From: an uncultured Eubacteriales bacterium
Lineage (GTDB): Bacteria > Bacillota > Clostridia > Oscillospirales > QAMX01
NCBI GenBank assembly: GCA_905205975.1
Contig: CAJLFQ010000009.1
Location: 1 to 47,905, forward strand
DNA length: 47,905 nucleotides
Direction: 5' to 3'
The position numbers were made by a program, and so were the translations under genes. Each line of letters begins with the position of its first letter. The stretch's first letter is position 1. This document shows positions 32,458-41,145 of this stretch, in pieces. Under the pieces are notes generated by a model that saw only the letters and a list, made by a program, of their open reading frames with translations, had not been told where the DNA came from and did no database searches.

Positions 32458-33000
32458 TTACGCCCTTGCAAACGGCGCGCCCATCAGTTCGAGAAGCGTT
32501 TTTGCTTCTTCGTCGGTGGTTGCGGTTGTGCAGATGACAACGTTCATGCCCCGGATTTTATCAATCTTATCGAAGTTGATTTCCGGGAAGATGAGCTGTT
32601 CTTTCAGACCGAGGGAATAGTTGCCGCGGCCGTCGAATGCGTTTGCGTTGATTCCGCGGAAGTCGCGGACTCTCGGCAGCGCGACATTGAACAGTCTGTC
32701 GAGGAATTCGTACATACGGTCAGCGCGCAGCGTAACTTTTGCACCGATCGGCATGCCTTCTCTGAGCTTGAAGTTTGCGACGGATTTCTTCGCTTTGGTG
32801 ATCACGGGTTTCTGACCGGTGATCTGAGCCAGATCCGAGCAGACGAAATCGAGTGCTTTGGAGTTTTCCTTCGCCTCGCCGCAGCCGACGTTGACAATGA
32901 TCTTGTCGATCTTCGGAATCTGCATCGTGCTCTTGTAGCTGTATTTCTTCATCAGAGCGGGGGCAACTTCGTTCAGATATTTATCTTTCAGTCTTGCCAT
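32458..33000 (-). CDS. rplE: 50S ribosomal protein L5
   Basis: A 180-residue 5S rRNA-binding protein of the central protuberance. It has NEVAPALMKKYSYKSTMQIP, TLRADRMYEFLDRLFNVALP and RDFRGINANAFDGRGNYSLG, all family hallmarks. The length is normal and it follows rplX. Confidence 0.99.
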   Translation of the reverse strand: MARLKDKYLNEVAPALMKKYSYKSTMQIPKIDKIIVNVGCGEAKENSKALDFVCSDLAQITGQKPVITKAKKSVANFKLREGMPIGAKVTLRADRMYEFLDRLFNVALPRVRDFRGINANAFDGRGNYSLGLKEQLIFPEINFDKIDKIRGMNVVICTTATTDEEAKTLLELMGAPFARA

Positions 33001-33024
33001 AAGTCTTTATTTGCCTCCTTGCCC

Positions 33025-33342
33025 TTATATCTCCGCGCCGCATTTTTTGCAGACGGTCAGCTTCTGGCCATCTGCGCCAAATTTATGGGCGGGACGTGTC
33101 GTCTTGCTGCACTTCGGGCAGACGCGGATCACTTTGCAGGCTTTCATTGCACCTTCGACTTTCACGATTTCGCTTTCTTCGCCCTGCTTGCGCGCCTTCT
33201 TGTGCTTGGTCATAATGTTCAGGCCTTCGATCACGACGAGCCCTTTCTGCGGGTTCGCTTTCAGGATCTTGCCTCTTTTGCCTTTTTCTTTGCCGGACAG
33301 GACCTCAACGGTGTCCCCGGTTTTCACATGCATCGTATTCAT
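33025..33342 (-). CDS. rplX: 50S ribosomal protein L24
   Basis: A 105-residue assembly-initiator protein with a KOW motif near the N-terminus (VKTGDTVEVLSGKEKGKRGK). The C-terminus contains CPKC and CKKC about 20 residues apart, a pattern that could bind zinc. The first of two close ATGs (MNTM, MHVK) has the better-spaced GAGAGGCGG. Confidence 0.98.
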   Translation of the reverse strand: MNTMHVKTGDTVEVLSGKEKGKRGKILKANPQKGLVVIEGLNIMTKHKKARKQGEESEIVKVEGAMKACKVIRVCPKCSKTTRPAHKFGADGQKLTVCKKCGAEI

Positions 33343-33357
33343 TTCCGCCTCTCCCCC

Positions 33358-33726
33358 TTACAGAACCTCAGGAGCAAGCGAAAGGATCTTCATGTAGTCT
33401 TTTTCGCGAAGCTCTCTGGCGACAGGCCCGAAAATACGGGTTCCGCGCGGGTTTTTGTCTTCTTTGATGATGACTGCGGCGTTCTCGTCGAAACGAATAT
33501 GCGTACCGTCTGCGCGGCGGACGCCCTTCGCAGAACGAACGATAACGGCGCGGACAACATCACCCTTCTTGACTGCGCCGCCCGGCTGCGCTTTACGAAC
33601 CGACGCGACGATCACATCGCCGATGTTCCCGTATCTGCGAACCGATCCGCCGAGAACCTGGATGCACTTCAGCTCTTTGGCGCCGCTGTTATCGGCGACC
33701 TTGAGCATTGTCTCTGCCTGAATCAC
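33358..33726 (-). CDS. rplN: 50S ribosomal protein L14
   Basis: A 122-residue protein at the subunit interface, highly conserved: MIQAETMLKVADNSGAKELK, GNIGDVIVASVRKAQPGG and FGPVARELREKDYMKILSLA. It sits between rpsQ and rplX at normal length. Confidence 0.99.
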   Translation of the reverse strand: MIQAETMLKVADNSGAKELKCIQVLGGSVRRYGNIGDVIVASVRKAQPGGAVKKGDVVRAVIVRSAKGVRRADGTHIRFDENAAVIIKEDKNPRGTRIFGPVARELREKDYMKILSLAPEVL

Positions 33727-33741
33727 GGTGATTTGCCTCCT

Positions 33742-34005
33742 TTACTTCGCCTTTTCGATAATCTCGACAAGACGCCATCTCTTATCCTTGGAAAGCGGTC
33801 TCGTCTCCATCACCTTGACGCGGTCGCCGATGCTGCACGCGTTGTTTTCATCGTGCGCCTTCAGCTTATAGGTCCGTCTGACCGTTTTCTTATACAGCGG
33901 ATGTGCATACGTCTCGAGCACGGCCACAACGATCGTCTTATCCATTTTGTCGGACACGACTTTACCGACTCTGGTCTTTCGGAATGCTCTTTTTTCTTCA
34001 GCCAT
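33742..34005 (-). CDS. rpsQ: 30S ribosomal protein S17
   Basis: An 87-residue OB-fold protein that binds the 5' domain of 16S rRNA. KTRVGKVVSDKMDKTIVVAV, then HPLYKKTVRRTYKLKAHDEN and RPLSKDKRWRLVEII match the family. It lies between rpmC and rplN. Confidence 0.99.
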   Translation of the reverse strand: MAEEKRAFRKTRVGKVVSDKMDKTIVVAVLETYAHPLYKKTVRRTYKLKAHDENNACSIGDRVKVMETRPLSKDKRWRLVEIIEKAK

Positions 34006-34022
34006 TTTTTATCCTCCTACAA

Positions 34023-34229
34023 CTACCGCTGCGACTGCGCGCTGAGTTCCGCCTGGCGAAGCACGGTAGAGGCGCGCGCGATGTCTTTTTTGACCTCAAC
34101 GATCCGCATCGGATTGTTCAGCTGGTTGGTCGCGTGCTGAAACCGCAGATTAAAAAGCTCCGCTTTGAGCTCAGCGATCTTCGCTGTCAGCTCTTTTTCA
34201 GTCATCCCTTTAAATTCTTTCGCCTTCAT
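34023..34229 (-). CDS. rpmC: 50S ribosomal protein L29
   Basis: A 68-residue two-helix protein at the exit tunnel, where trigger factor and SRP dock. FKGMTEKELTAKIAELKAEL and FNLRFQHATNQLNNPMRI are diagnostic. Its ATG overlaps the rplP stop by one base (TAATG), implying translational coupling. Confidence 0.98.
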   Translation of the reverse strand: MKAKEFKGMTEKELTAKIAELKAELFNLRFQHATNQLNNPMRIVEVKKDIARASTVLRQAELSAQSQR

Positions 34230-34666
34230 TACGCTTCACCGCCTGTTTCGCTTTCTGTGTCGCTCTTCTTGACAAACTTCGTTTTGATCGGCAGTTTATG
34301 ACCCGCGAGACGCATTGCTTCTTTTGCAGTCGCTTCGTCAATGCCGCTGATTTCAAACATCACGCGACCGGGTTTGACAACTGCCACCCAGTATTCGGGC
34401 GAGCCCTTACCGGAACCCATTCGGGTTTCGGCCGGTTTTTCCGTAACCGGCTTGTCGGGGAAGATCTTGATCCAAACCTGACCGCCACGTTTGATGTAAC
34501 GTGTCATTGCGATACGGGCAGCTTCGATCTGGTTGCTGGTGATCCATGCGGGTTCCAGCGCCATCAGACCGTATTCACCGTAGTTCACTTTGTTCCCGCG
34601 GAGGGCGCGGCCCTTCATGCGGCCTCTGTGAACTCTTCTGTATTTTACACGTTTCGGCAGAAGCAT
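34229..34666 (-). CDS. rplP: 50S ribosomal protein L16
   Basis: A 145-residue protein near the peptidyl-transferase centre and A-site tRNA. MLLPKRVKYRRVHRGRMKGR at the start and RMGSGKGSPEYWVAVVKPGR in the middle are unmistakable. The first base of its ATG is the last base of the rpsC stop codon. Confidence 0.99.
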   Translation of the reverse strand: MLLPKRVKYRRVHRGRMKGRALRGNKVNYGEYGLMALEPAWITSNQIEAARIAMTRYIKRGGQVWIKIFPDKPVTEKPAETRMGSGKGSPEYWVAVVKPGRVMFEISGIDEATAKEAMRLAGHKLPIKTKFVKKSDTESETGGEA

Positions 34667-35448
34667 TACTGTTTGCCTCCTTCTCTTCTCGGCGGACGTT
34701 TGTCGCCAAACGGACGACGATCACCGTCGCGGCGGTCTCTTCTGTCGCGGCGCTGCGGTCTCTGACGTTCGGCTGCCGCTTTCTTTTCTTCGTTGAGTCT
34801 GTGTTCGCGCGGGCTGCCCGTCAGGACTTCGCCCTTATAGATCCAAACCTTGACGCCGATGCGGCCGTAGGTCGTCTTCGCTTCGGCAAAGCCGTAGTCA
34901 ATGTCTGCGCGCAGCGTCTGAAGCGGAATGGTACCTTCGTGATAATGCTCGGTGCGGGCGATTTCAGCGCCGCCCAGACGGCCGGAGCAGCAGGTTTTGA
35001 TGCCCTTGGCGCCGTTCTTCATGGCGCGCATCATTGCCTGTTTCATTGCGCGGCGGAAAGAGGTTCTCTTTTCCAGCTGGAGCGCGATGTTTTCAGCGAC
35101 GAGCTGTGCGTTCGTGTCGGGGTTGTTGACCTGCAGAACGTTCAACGGAGCGACGGACTTGCCGATCATTTCTTCAACGGCCAGACGATATTTTTCAATG
35201 TCTGCGCCGCCCTTGCCGATCACGAAGCCCGGACGCGCACAGTGAATCGTGATACGAACCTTCGACGGGTCGCGTTCGATCTCGATCTTGGAGACGCCGG
35301 CATCATACAGGGTGTTTTTCAGATATTTCCGGATATTGTAGTCTTCGACGAGCAGATCGCCGAACACGTTGCTCTTTGCATACCACCGCGAATCCCAGTC
35401 GTTGATGACGCCGACACGCAGGCCATGCGGGTTAACTTTCTGTCCCAT
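34666..35448 (-). CDS. rpsC: 30S ribosomal protein S3
   Basis: A 260-residue protein at the mRNA entry channel. It begins MGQKVNPHGLRVGVINDWDS, has the KH domain with RPGFVIGKGGADIEKYR, and the C-terminal domain with ADIDYGFAEAKTTYGRIGVK. It is longer than the usual 215-225 residues because of a low-complexity Arg/Asp tail (RRDRRDRRDGDRRPFGDKR). Confidence 0.99.
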   Translation of the reverse strand: MGQKVNPHGLRVGVINDWDSRWYAKSNVFGDLLVEDYNIRKYLKNTLYDAGVSKIEIERDPSKVRITIHCARPGFVIGKGGADIEKYRLAVEEMIGKSVAPLNVLQVNNPDTNAQLVAENIALQLEKRTSFRRAMKQAMMRAMKNGAKGIKTCCSGRLGGAEIARTEHYHEGTIPLQTLRADIDYGFAEAKTTYGRIGVKVWIYKGEVLTGSPREHRLNEEKKAAAERQRPQRRDRRDRRDGDRRPFGDKRPPRREGGKQ

Positions 35449-35469
35449 ATACTCTGTTCAGCCTCCTCG

Positions 35470-35805
35470 TTATTCTTTTTCAGCGACCGCGATGGTCACA
35501 TGAGAAGTTCTCTTCAAGATGCGGTATGCCCGACCCTTGGAAACCGGACGGACACGTTTCAGCGTCTGACCCGGCGTCACGAAGCACTGGCTGATATAGA
35601 GCTTTTCAACATCCATTTCCGCATTGTTTTCCGCGTTCGCCACAGCGCTCTTGACGAGCTTCAGCAGCGGTTCCGCCGCAATCTTCGGCGTCGTCATCAG
35701 GATCGCAACCGCATCGCCGACGGCTTTGCCGCGGAGCTGATCGCAGACGATCTTGACTTTGCGGGGCGACATGCGGAGATCTTTGATATATGCTTTAACT
35801 TCCAT
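35470..35805 (-). CDS. rplV: 50S ribosomal protein L22
   Basis: A 111-residue protein whose loop lines the exit tunnel, where some macrolide-resistance changes occur. LRMSPRKVKIVCDQLRGKAV and KRVRPVSKGRAYRILKRTSH are typical. Order rpsS-rplV-rpsC is standard. Confidence 0.99.
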   Translation of the reverse strand: MEVKAYIKDLRMSPRKVKIVCDQLRGKAVGDAVAILMTTPKIAAEPLLKLVKSAVANAENNAEMDVEKLYISQCFVTPGQTLKRVRPVSKGRAYRILKRTSHVTIAVAEKE

Positions 35806-35826
35806 TTTATTTACTCCTTCTCCGCA

Positions 35827-36108
35827 TTATTTGCCGGTGTTCGAGGTCTTCGAACCGGAGTGGCCGCGGAACACACGCGTCGGAGCGAACTCGCCGAGCT
35901 TGTGGCCGACCATATCTTCCGTGATGTAAACCGGAACGTGTTTCCGGCCGTCATGAACAGCGATCGTGTGGCCGACAAATTCCGGGAAGATCGTCGAGGC
36001 TCTCGACCAGGTTTTCAGGACTTTTTTATCGCCGGTCTCGTTCATCGAGACGATTCTTTTGTACAGCTCGGGGGCTACGAACGGCCCCTTCTTAACGCTT
36101 CTACCCAT
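35827..36108 (-). CDS. rpsS: 30S ribosomal protein S19
   Basis: A 93-residue protein of the small-subunit head. MGRSVKKGPFVAPELYKRIV, IFPEFVGHTIAVHDGRKHVP and MVGHKLGEFAPTRVFRGHSG are diagnostic, at normal length between rplB and rplV. Confidence 0.99.
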   Translation of the reverse strand: MGRSVKKGPFVAPELYKRIVSMNETGDKKVLKTWSRASTIFPEFVGHTIAVHDGRKHVPVYITEDMVGHKLGEFAPTRVFRGHSGSKTSNTGK

Positions 36109-36132
36109 AAGTTCTAAAAAGCCTCCTTCAAA

Positions 36133-36963
36133 CTACTTGGCGTTGCGACGTTTGACAATGAACTTGTTCGTGCGGTTCTTTGCCTTTCTCGTCTTATAAC
36201 CGAGTGTCGGCTTGCCCCACGGGGTAACCGGGCCGGGACGACCGATCGGGCTCTTGCCTTCACCGCCGCCGTGCGGGTGGTCAACCGGGTTCATAACGGA
36301 GCCGCGGACCGTCGGGCGGACGCCCATGTGGCGTTTACGGCCGGCTTTACCGATCTGCGCGTTGGAATGATCGAGGTTGCCGACCTGGCCGATCGTCGCC
36401 TTGCAGTTCATGCGGATCATACGCGTTTCGCCGGAGGGCAGTCTGACCTGCGCCATGTCGCCTTCCTTTGCCATCAGCTGCGCCATCGTGCCGGCTGCGC
36501 GGACGAACTGTGCGCCTCTGCCCGGATACAGTTCAATGTTGTGGATGAACGTACCGACCGGGATGGCGGAGATCGGAAGTGTGTTGCCCGGCTTGATATC
36601 GGCGTTCTCGCTGGAGAGAATCTTGTCGCCGACCTTCAGGTCCTGCGGGGCGATGATGTAGCTCTTTTTGCCGTCTTCGTATTGGATCAGCGCGATGTTT
36701 GCCGTGCGGTTCGGATCGTATTCGAGGGTCAGAACCGTTGCGACGTCATCCAGTCTGTTGCGCTTGAAGTCAATGATACGGTATTTCTGTTTGTTGCCGC
36801 CGCCCTGATGACGGACGGTGATTCTGCCGGCGCTGTTGCGGCCCGCGTGCTTCTTGCCTTTGGCAAGAAGCGATTTTTCCGGCTTCACTTTCGAGAGGTC
36901 GGATTTCGCAACCGTCATATGACGAATCGCCGACGACGTGGGGTTGAATGTTTTGATTGCCAC
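36133..36963 (-). CDS. rplB: 50S ribosomal protein L2
   Basis: A 276-residue protein needed for subunit association and peptidyl transfer. GRNSAGRITVRHQGGGNKQK and the conserved VMNPVDHPHGGGEGKSPIGR, carrying the key histidine, are present. Length is normal, following rplW. Confidence 0.99.
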   Translation of the reverse strand: MAIKTFNPTSSAIRHMTVAKSDLSKVKPEKSLLAKGKKHAGRNSAGRITVRHQGGGNKQKYRIIDFKRNRLDDVATVLTLEYDPNRTANIALIQYEDGKKSYIIAPQDLKVGDKILSSENADIKPGNTLPISAIPVGTFIHNIELYPGRGAQFVRAAGTMAQLMAKEGDMAQVRLPSGETRMIRMNCKATIGQVGNLDHSNAQIGKAGRKRHMGVRPTVRGSVMNPVDHPHGGGEGKSPIGRPGPVTPWGKPTLGYKTRKAKNRTNKFIVKRRNAK

Positions 36964-36997
36964 TTCAATTTCACTCCTTCATTATCGCGGCTCTTCG

Positions 36998-37297
36998 TTA
37001 CATCAGACTGTCGAAGAACTCAATCGTCTTGGATTCAGGCGTCAGTTTGACAACCGCTTTTTTCCACGCGGCGACTGCGCCTTCCGGGCGGCCCATGGAA
37101 AGTCTCTTTTTCTTGGAATGGACATTCAGCGTGGTGACGTTTTCGACTTTGACGCCGAAGACTTCTTCCACCGCGCGGCGGATGTCGATCTTCGTTGCGG
37201 AGCGGGCGACTTCAAACGTGTACTTCCGGTCCGCAGTGTTGCTCATCGTTTTTTCCGAAACGATCGGTCTGATAATGACGTCATGTGCCGTTTTCAT
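36998..37297 (-). CDS. rplW: 50S ribosomal protein L23
   Basis: A 99-residue exit-tunnel protein that docks trigger factor and SRP. DVIIRPIVSEKTMSNTADRK and EVFGVKVENVTTLNVHSKKK match the family. Its ATG overlaps the rplD stop by one base (TAATG). Confidence 0.98.
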   Translation of the reverse strand: MKTAHDVIIRPIVSEKTMSNTADRKYTFEVARSATKIDIRRAVEEVFGVKVENVTTLNVHSKKKRLSMGRPEGAVAAWKKAVVKLTPESKTIEFFDSLM

Positions 37298-37917
37298 TAT
37301 GCAAAGACCTCCTCAATCACTGTGAGTGACGCCTTGTCGACGACAAGAGTATCGTACTTCAAGATGTCGTAGGTGTTGATCATGTTGGCCATCGTCGTTT
37401 TGACGCCCGGCAGGTTGCGGCCGCTGAGTGCGACGTTCTGATCCGGTGCTGCGGTGACGACCAGGGATTTTGCGCTTGCGTTGACTGCGCTCATGAAGGC
37501 GGCGAACGCTTTCGTCTTCGGTGCGTCAAACTTGATTGCGTCGATGACGATCAGCTTCTGGGCAGAAGCCTTCGTGGACAGTGCGCTCTTAATGGCGAGC
37601 TTGCGGACTTTCTTGTTGACCGTGTAGCGGTAGGAACGCGGCTTCGGGGCGAATGCGACACCGCCGTGCGTCCACTGCGGCGCTCTCGTGGAGCCCTGAC
37701 GGGCGCGCCCGGTGCCCTTCTGACGGTACGGCTTTGCGCCGCCGCCGCTGACTTCGGAGCGCGTCAGCGCGGACTGCGTGCCCTGACGCTGATTTGCGAG
37801 GTAGTTCTTAACCACCGTGTGCATGACGGAAACATTCGGTTCAAGCGCAAAGATCGCGTCGTTGAGTTCGATTTCACCGACCGAGTTGCCGTTCATATCG
37901 TAAACTGTTGTTTTCAT
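37297..37917 (-). CDS. rplD: 50S ribosomal protein L4
   Basis: A 206-residue tunnel protein; in E. coli it is also the S10-operon repressor. The central loop GGGAKPYRQKGTGRARQGST and RAPQWTHGGVAFAPKPRSYR are diagnostic. It lies between rplC and rplW. Whether it regulates this operon through the long leader is unknown. Confidence 0.99.
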   Translation of the reverse strand: MKTTVYDMNGNSVGEIELNDAIFALEPNVSVMHTVVKNYLANQRQGTQSALTRSEVSGGGAKPYRQKGTGRARQGSTRAPQWTHGGVAFAPKPRSYRYTVNKKVRKLAIKSALSTKASAQKLIVIDAIKFDAPKTKAFAAFMSAVNASAKSLVVTAAPDQNVALSGRNLPGVKTTMANMINTYDILKYDTLVVDKASLTVIEEVFA

Positions 37918-37939
37918 CTGTTATGTCCTCCTCCCCGCG

Positions 37940-38575
37940 TTACCGCGTTTTCGACGTGTTCTTCAGGAACACAATGCCGCCCTTGGGACCGGGGATCGCA
38001 CCGCGGACAGCGATGAGGTTCAGCTCGGTATCGACTTTGACAACGTCAAGATTCAGGATCGTGCGCTGTGCAACGCCGAGGTGACCGGCCAGTTTCTTGC
38101 CCGGCATAACGCGGGACGGGTCGGTGTTGGAGCCCATGGAACCCGGAGAACGGTGAACAGGGCCAACGCCGTGGGTGTGCTGCTGTTCATGCTGACCCCA
38201 GCGTTTGACAACGCCGGCGTAGCCTTTACCTTTGGTGATGCCGGTGACATCAACGCGGTCGCCTTCTGCGAACACGTCAGCCTTCAGAACATCGCCGACG
38301 GAAAGGGATGCGGTGTCTTCGAGGCGGAACTCTTTCAGCACTTTCTTGGGTGCGACGCCCGCCTTTTTCAGGTGGCCGAGTTCGCCCTTCGTGAGCTTTC
38401 TCTCCAGCGTGTCGTCAAAGGCGAGCTGGACGGAGTCATATCCCTCACCCTCAGCCGTCTTCTTCTGGACGACGACACAGGGGCCGGCTTCGATGACTGT
38501 CACCGGAATGACCTTGCCGTTTTCGTCGAAGATCTGCGCCATGCCGACTTTTTTGCCGATGATCGCTTTCTTCAT
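37940..38575 (-). CDS. rplC: 50S ribosomal protein L3
   Basis: A 211-residue protein reaching the peptidyl-transferase centre. The start MKKAIIGKKVGMAQIFDENG is preferred over one 27 codons upstream because it gives the family length and follows AGAAGGAAAATCAGGA. GITKGKGYAGVVKRWGQHEQ and HRSPGSMGSNTDPSRVMPGK are conserved. Confidence 0.98.
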   Translation of the reverse strand: MKKAIIGKKVGMAQIFDENGKVIPVTVIEAGPCVVVQKKTAEGEGYDSVQLAFDDTLERKLTKGELGHLKKAGVAPKKVLKEFRLEDTASLSVGDVLKADVFAEGDRVDVTGITKGKGYAGVVKRWGQHEQQHTHGVGPVHRSPGSMGSNTDPSRVMPGKKLAGHLGVAQRTILNLDVVKVDTELNLIAVRGAIPGPKGGIVFLKNTSKTR

Positions 38576-38706
38576 TCCTGATTTTCCTTCTTTCATATAT
38601 AGGTTATTGGTTGACGCCGTTTCAGCGCCAACTTGACCCGTTCTGCGCTTCTGCACAGAACCGGAAACAAGCGTTTTTCAAGGGCCTGTCTGCCCGATGC
38701 GGGGGT

Positions 38707-39018
38707 TTACAGTTTGGTTTCGATTTCCACGCCGGACGGCAGCTCGAAGGATTTGATCGCTTCGATCGTCTTCGGGGTGGGGTTCAGGATATCGATCAGG
38801 CGCTTATGCGTTCTGCGTTCGAACTGTTCGCGGCTGTCTTTGTTGACGTGCGGGGAACGCAGGATCGTGATGATTTCCTTTTCGGTCGGGAGCGGGATCG
38901 GACCCGAAACTTTTGCGCCCGTGCGCTTTGCGGTTTCGACGATGCGTTCTGCCGTCTGGTCGATCAGCTGGTGGTCGAACGCTTTCAATCTAATCCGGAT
39001 TCTCTCTGCTTTTGCCAT
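38707..39018 (-). CDS. rpsJ: 30S ribosomal protein S10
   Basis: A 103-residue small-subunit head protein, also the NusE transcription factor that binds NusB/NusG. The start MAKAERIRIRLKAFDHQLID follows AGGAGGAAGTACAC; a frame extending 18 codons upstream has no such site. SGPIPLPTEKEIITILRSPH and REQFERRTHKRLIDI are diagnostic. It is the first gene of the superoperon. Confidence 0.99.
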   Translation of the reverse strand: MAKAERIRIRLKAFDHQLIDQTAERIVETAKRTGAKVSGPIPLPTEKEIITILRSPHVNKDSREQFERRTHKRLIDILNPTPKTIEAIKSFELPSGVEIETKL

Positions 39019-39508
39019 GTGTACTTCCTCCTGTTTTCGTACGTCCGGACGGACTATGAATAATGTCGCCACCCACCCGGCCGCGTCTGCGGCCTCCGCC
39101 CGGCGATCTGTCTGAGCTTACTGTCTCAGGCAGCGTACGGAGAGCGTTTTTCTTGGTACTTTTCTCAACTACCGTGCCGCGCGTTTCGCGTTTGGGCATA
39201 AGAAAAACCGGTACAATCGATGCAGATTTTATAAACCTGCCTCTCGCAAACCGGCTGGGACGGCGCACTGGCGGGATATCGCTTCGTTTCGCGGCAAGGG
39301 GTTATACCGAGCCCGGCACACTTCCCCGCATTTTGGAAACCTGCAGAAATCCACAGTCGCGCACATACACCTACTGAGAAAAACTCTCAACCGCCCGATT
39401 GCAAAGAACCGCCTGTGGAAAACCACTGCGTTCTTTCGGACATACTCCGCGGAAAAACCCGTACTGTTTCAACGGCAACCTCCCGCATCATCGCTGCTCC
39501 ATGGTGGC
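39019..39508 (-). promoter_or_regulatory. long 5' leader of the ribosomal superoperon
   Basis: About 490 nt lie between the predicted transcription start and rpsJ. Within it GGTTTTTCTT (about 39215-39206) can pair with AAGAAAAAC (about 39156-39148), bracketing GC-rich sequence, and a G-rich stretch precedes the rpsJ ribosome binding site. I see no gene with a convincing start. The length suggests an autoregulatory r-protein leader, but I cannot match it to a described class. Confidence 0.45.
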
Positions 39509-39516
39509 GCTTGATT

Positions 39517-39545
39517 ATGATACCAGAAAACGGTGCGTTTGTCAA
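39517..39545 (-). promoter_or_regulatory. sigma-A promoter of the S10-spc-alpha superoperon
   Basis: On the minus strand TTGACA (39545-39540), 17 nt, TATCAT (39522-39517). It is back to back with the mnmE promoter about 60 nt away. Confidence 0.78.
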
Positions 39546-39606
39546 GGGGTTTCGCCCAATTTCTCGAAAAAAACATTCTTTTTTCGGTTTGGACGCTTCA
39601 GCCGGT

Positions 39607-39635
39607 TTGACAAGGGGCGCAGATGCTGGTATAAT
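39607..39635 (+). promoter_or_regulatory. sigma-A promoter for mnmE
   Basis: TTGACA (39607-39612), 17 nt, TATAAT (39630-39635), a perfect consensus promoter 68 nt before the mnmE start. Confidence 0.9.
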
Positions 39636-39702
39636 GAATATTGTTTTTTCGCCCGGCCCACGCCGCCGTGCGGTTTTACGCAACAAGAAAGCAGGTACAA
39701 CC

Positions 39703-41082
39703 ATGACCGATACCATTGCGGCAATCGCCACGCCGCCCGCAACCGGCGCCATCGGCATTGTCCGCCTTTCCGGCCCCGGTGCACGCGCCGTTGCCGACCG
39801 GGTCTTTCTGCCGGGTATGCATGCCGATCCGCCGCTTCTTTCGTCGCTGGCTCCGCGCTGCGCTCATTACGGCCGGATTTTGGATACGGACGGCCGCCTC
39901 CTGGACAAGGCGCTCGCGCTTGTTTTTCCGGCGCCGCACAGCTATACAGGGGAAGACTGCGTCGAATTGCAGTGTCACGGCGGATTGCGCCTTCTGCACC
40001 GCGTGCTGGCGCTCTGCATCAAAGCGGGCGCCCGGCAGGCTGAAGCCGGAGAATTCACCAAACGCGCCTTTTTGAACAGCCAGCTCGACCTGACCGAAGC
40101 GGAAGCCGTCGCCGATCTGATCCACGCCGAAACGCTGGAGGGCGTGCGCAACGCCGCCGGTCAGCTCTCCGGTCTGCTCTCTGACGAGCTGTCTTCCATA
40201 TATAATCTGCTGATGGACGTCACGGCGCATTTCACCGCCTACATTGATTACAGCGACGAAGGCGTCGAACCGCCCGATTGCAGCGACGCAGAAAGCATCT
40301 GCGCAAGCTGCGCCGCCCGTCTGTCGGCGCTGGCCGCTTCCTTTCAGACCGGACGGCTTTTCACGGAGGGCGTACGCTGTGCCATCATTGGCCGGCCGAA
40401 CGCAGGGAAATCTTCCCTGCTGAACGCACTCTGCGGTTTTGACCGTTCCATCGTCACGCCGATCGCCGGTACCACGCGCGACACCGTTGAAGAAACGGTG
40501 CAGGTCGGTCCGGTTCTGCTGCGCCTGATCGACACCGCCGGGATCCGCACGGATGCCGATACCGTCGAACAGCTCGGCATCGAACGCACGCGCACAGCGG
40601 CCGGTCAGGCCGGATTGATTCTCGCCGTGTTTGACGGTTCTGAACCGCCGACCGATTCCGACCGTGAAGTCCTGTCCATCGCCGCGCACGCCGGCGTCCC
40701 GGTTGTCGTGATTCTCAACAAATCGGATCTGCCGCAGTGTTTTCCAGCGGATACGGACCCGCTCTTTCAGGATGCCGTTCGCATTTCCGCCATCTCCGGG
40801 CAGGGGCTCGATGATCTCCGCGCGGCGATCGAAGCGCGCTGCGCGGCCGGTGAGCTCCGGCCGGACGGCAGCATGATCACCAACCGCCGCCAGGCAGACG
40901 CACTGCGGCGCGCCGCGGAATCCGCGTCACACGCTGCGGAGGCGCTGCGTGCCGGGTTTACTCCGGACATCGCCTGGGTGGACGCCGAGGCGGCGCTTTC
41001 CGCCATCGGCGAAGTCACGGGCAAAACCGTGAATGAAGAAATACTCTCCCACGTTTTTGAACGCTTCTGCGTCGGAAAATAG
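39703..41082 (+). CDS. mnmE: tRNA modification GTPase MnmE
   Basis: A 459-residue potassium-dependent GTPase that works with MnmG to install the 5-carboxymethylaminomethyl group on wobble uridine 34. The N-terminal THF-binding domain begins MTDTIAAIATPPATGAIGIV. The G domain has GRPNAGKSS at residues 230-238, GTTRDT, DTAGI and NKSD. The C-terminus ends ERFCVGK with the conserved cysteine. A frame extends well upstream, but MTDTIAA gives the family length and lies after the promoter. mnmG follows by 63 nt. Confidence 0.98.
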   Translation: MTDTIAAIATPPATGAIGIVRLSGPGARAVADRVFLPGMHADPPLLSSLAPRCAHYGRILDTDGRLLDKALALVFPAPHSYTGEDCVELQCHGGLRLLHRVLALCIKAGARQAEAGEFTKRAFLNSQLDLTEAEAVADLIHAETLEGVRNAAGQLSGLLSDELSSIYNLLMDVTAHFTAYIDYSDEGVEPPDCSDAESICASCAARLSALAASFQTGRLFTEGVRCAIIGRPNAGKSSLLNALCGFDRSIVTPIAGTTRDTVEETVQVGPVLLRLIDTAGIRTDADTVEQLGIERTRTAAGQAGLILAVFDGSEPPTDSDREVLSIAAHAGVPVVVILNKSDLPQCFPADTDPLFQDAVRISAISGQGLDDLRAAIEARCAAGELRPDGSMITNRRQADALRRAAESASHAAEALRAGFTPDIAWVDAEAALSAIGEVTGKTVNEEILSHVFERFCVGK

Positions 41083-41145
41083 GGCGCAGACCCGTTTTTC
41101 ATAGAAATATATCGAAATACTGACCACGAAACGGATGATTGACCC

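Noticed and set aside
32446..34140. Plus-strand frame of 564 codons, and similar ones, opposite ribosomal protein genes
   Set aside because: They run antisense to several consecutive conserved ribosomal genes and are codon-bias shadows.
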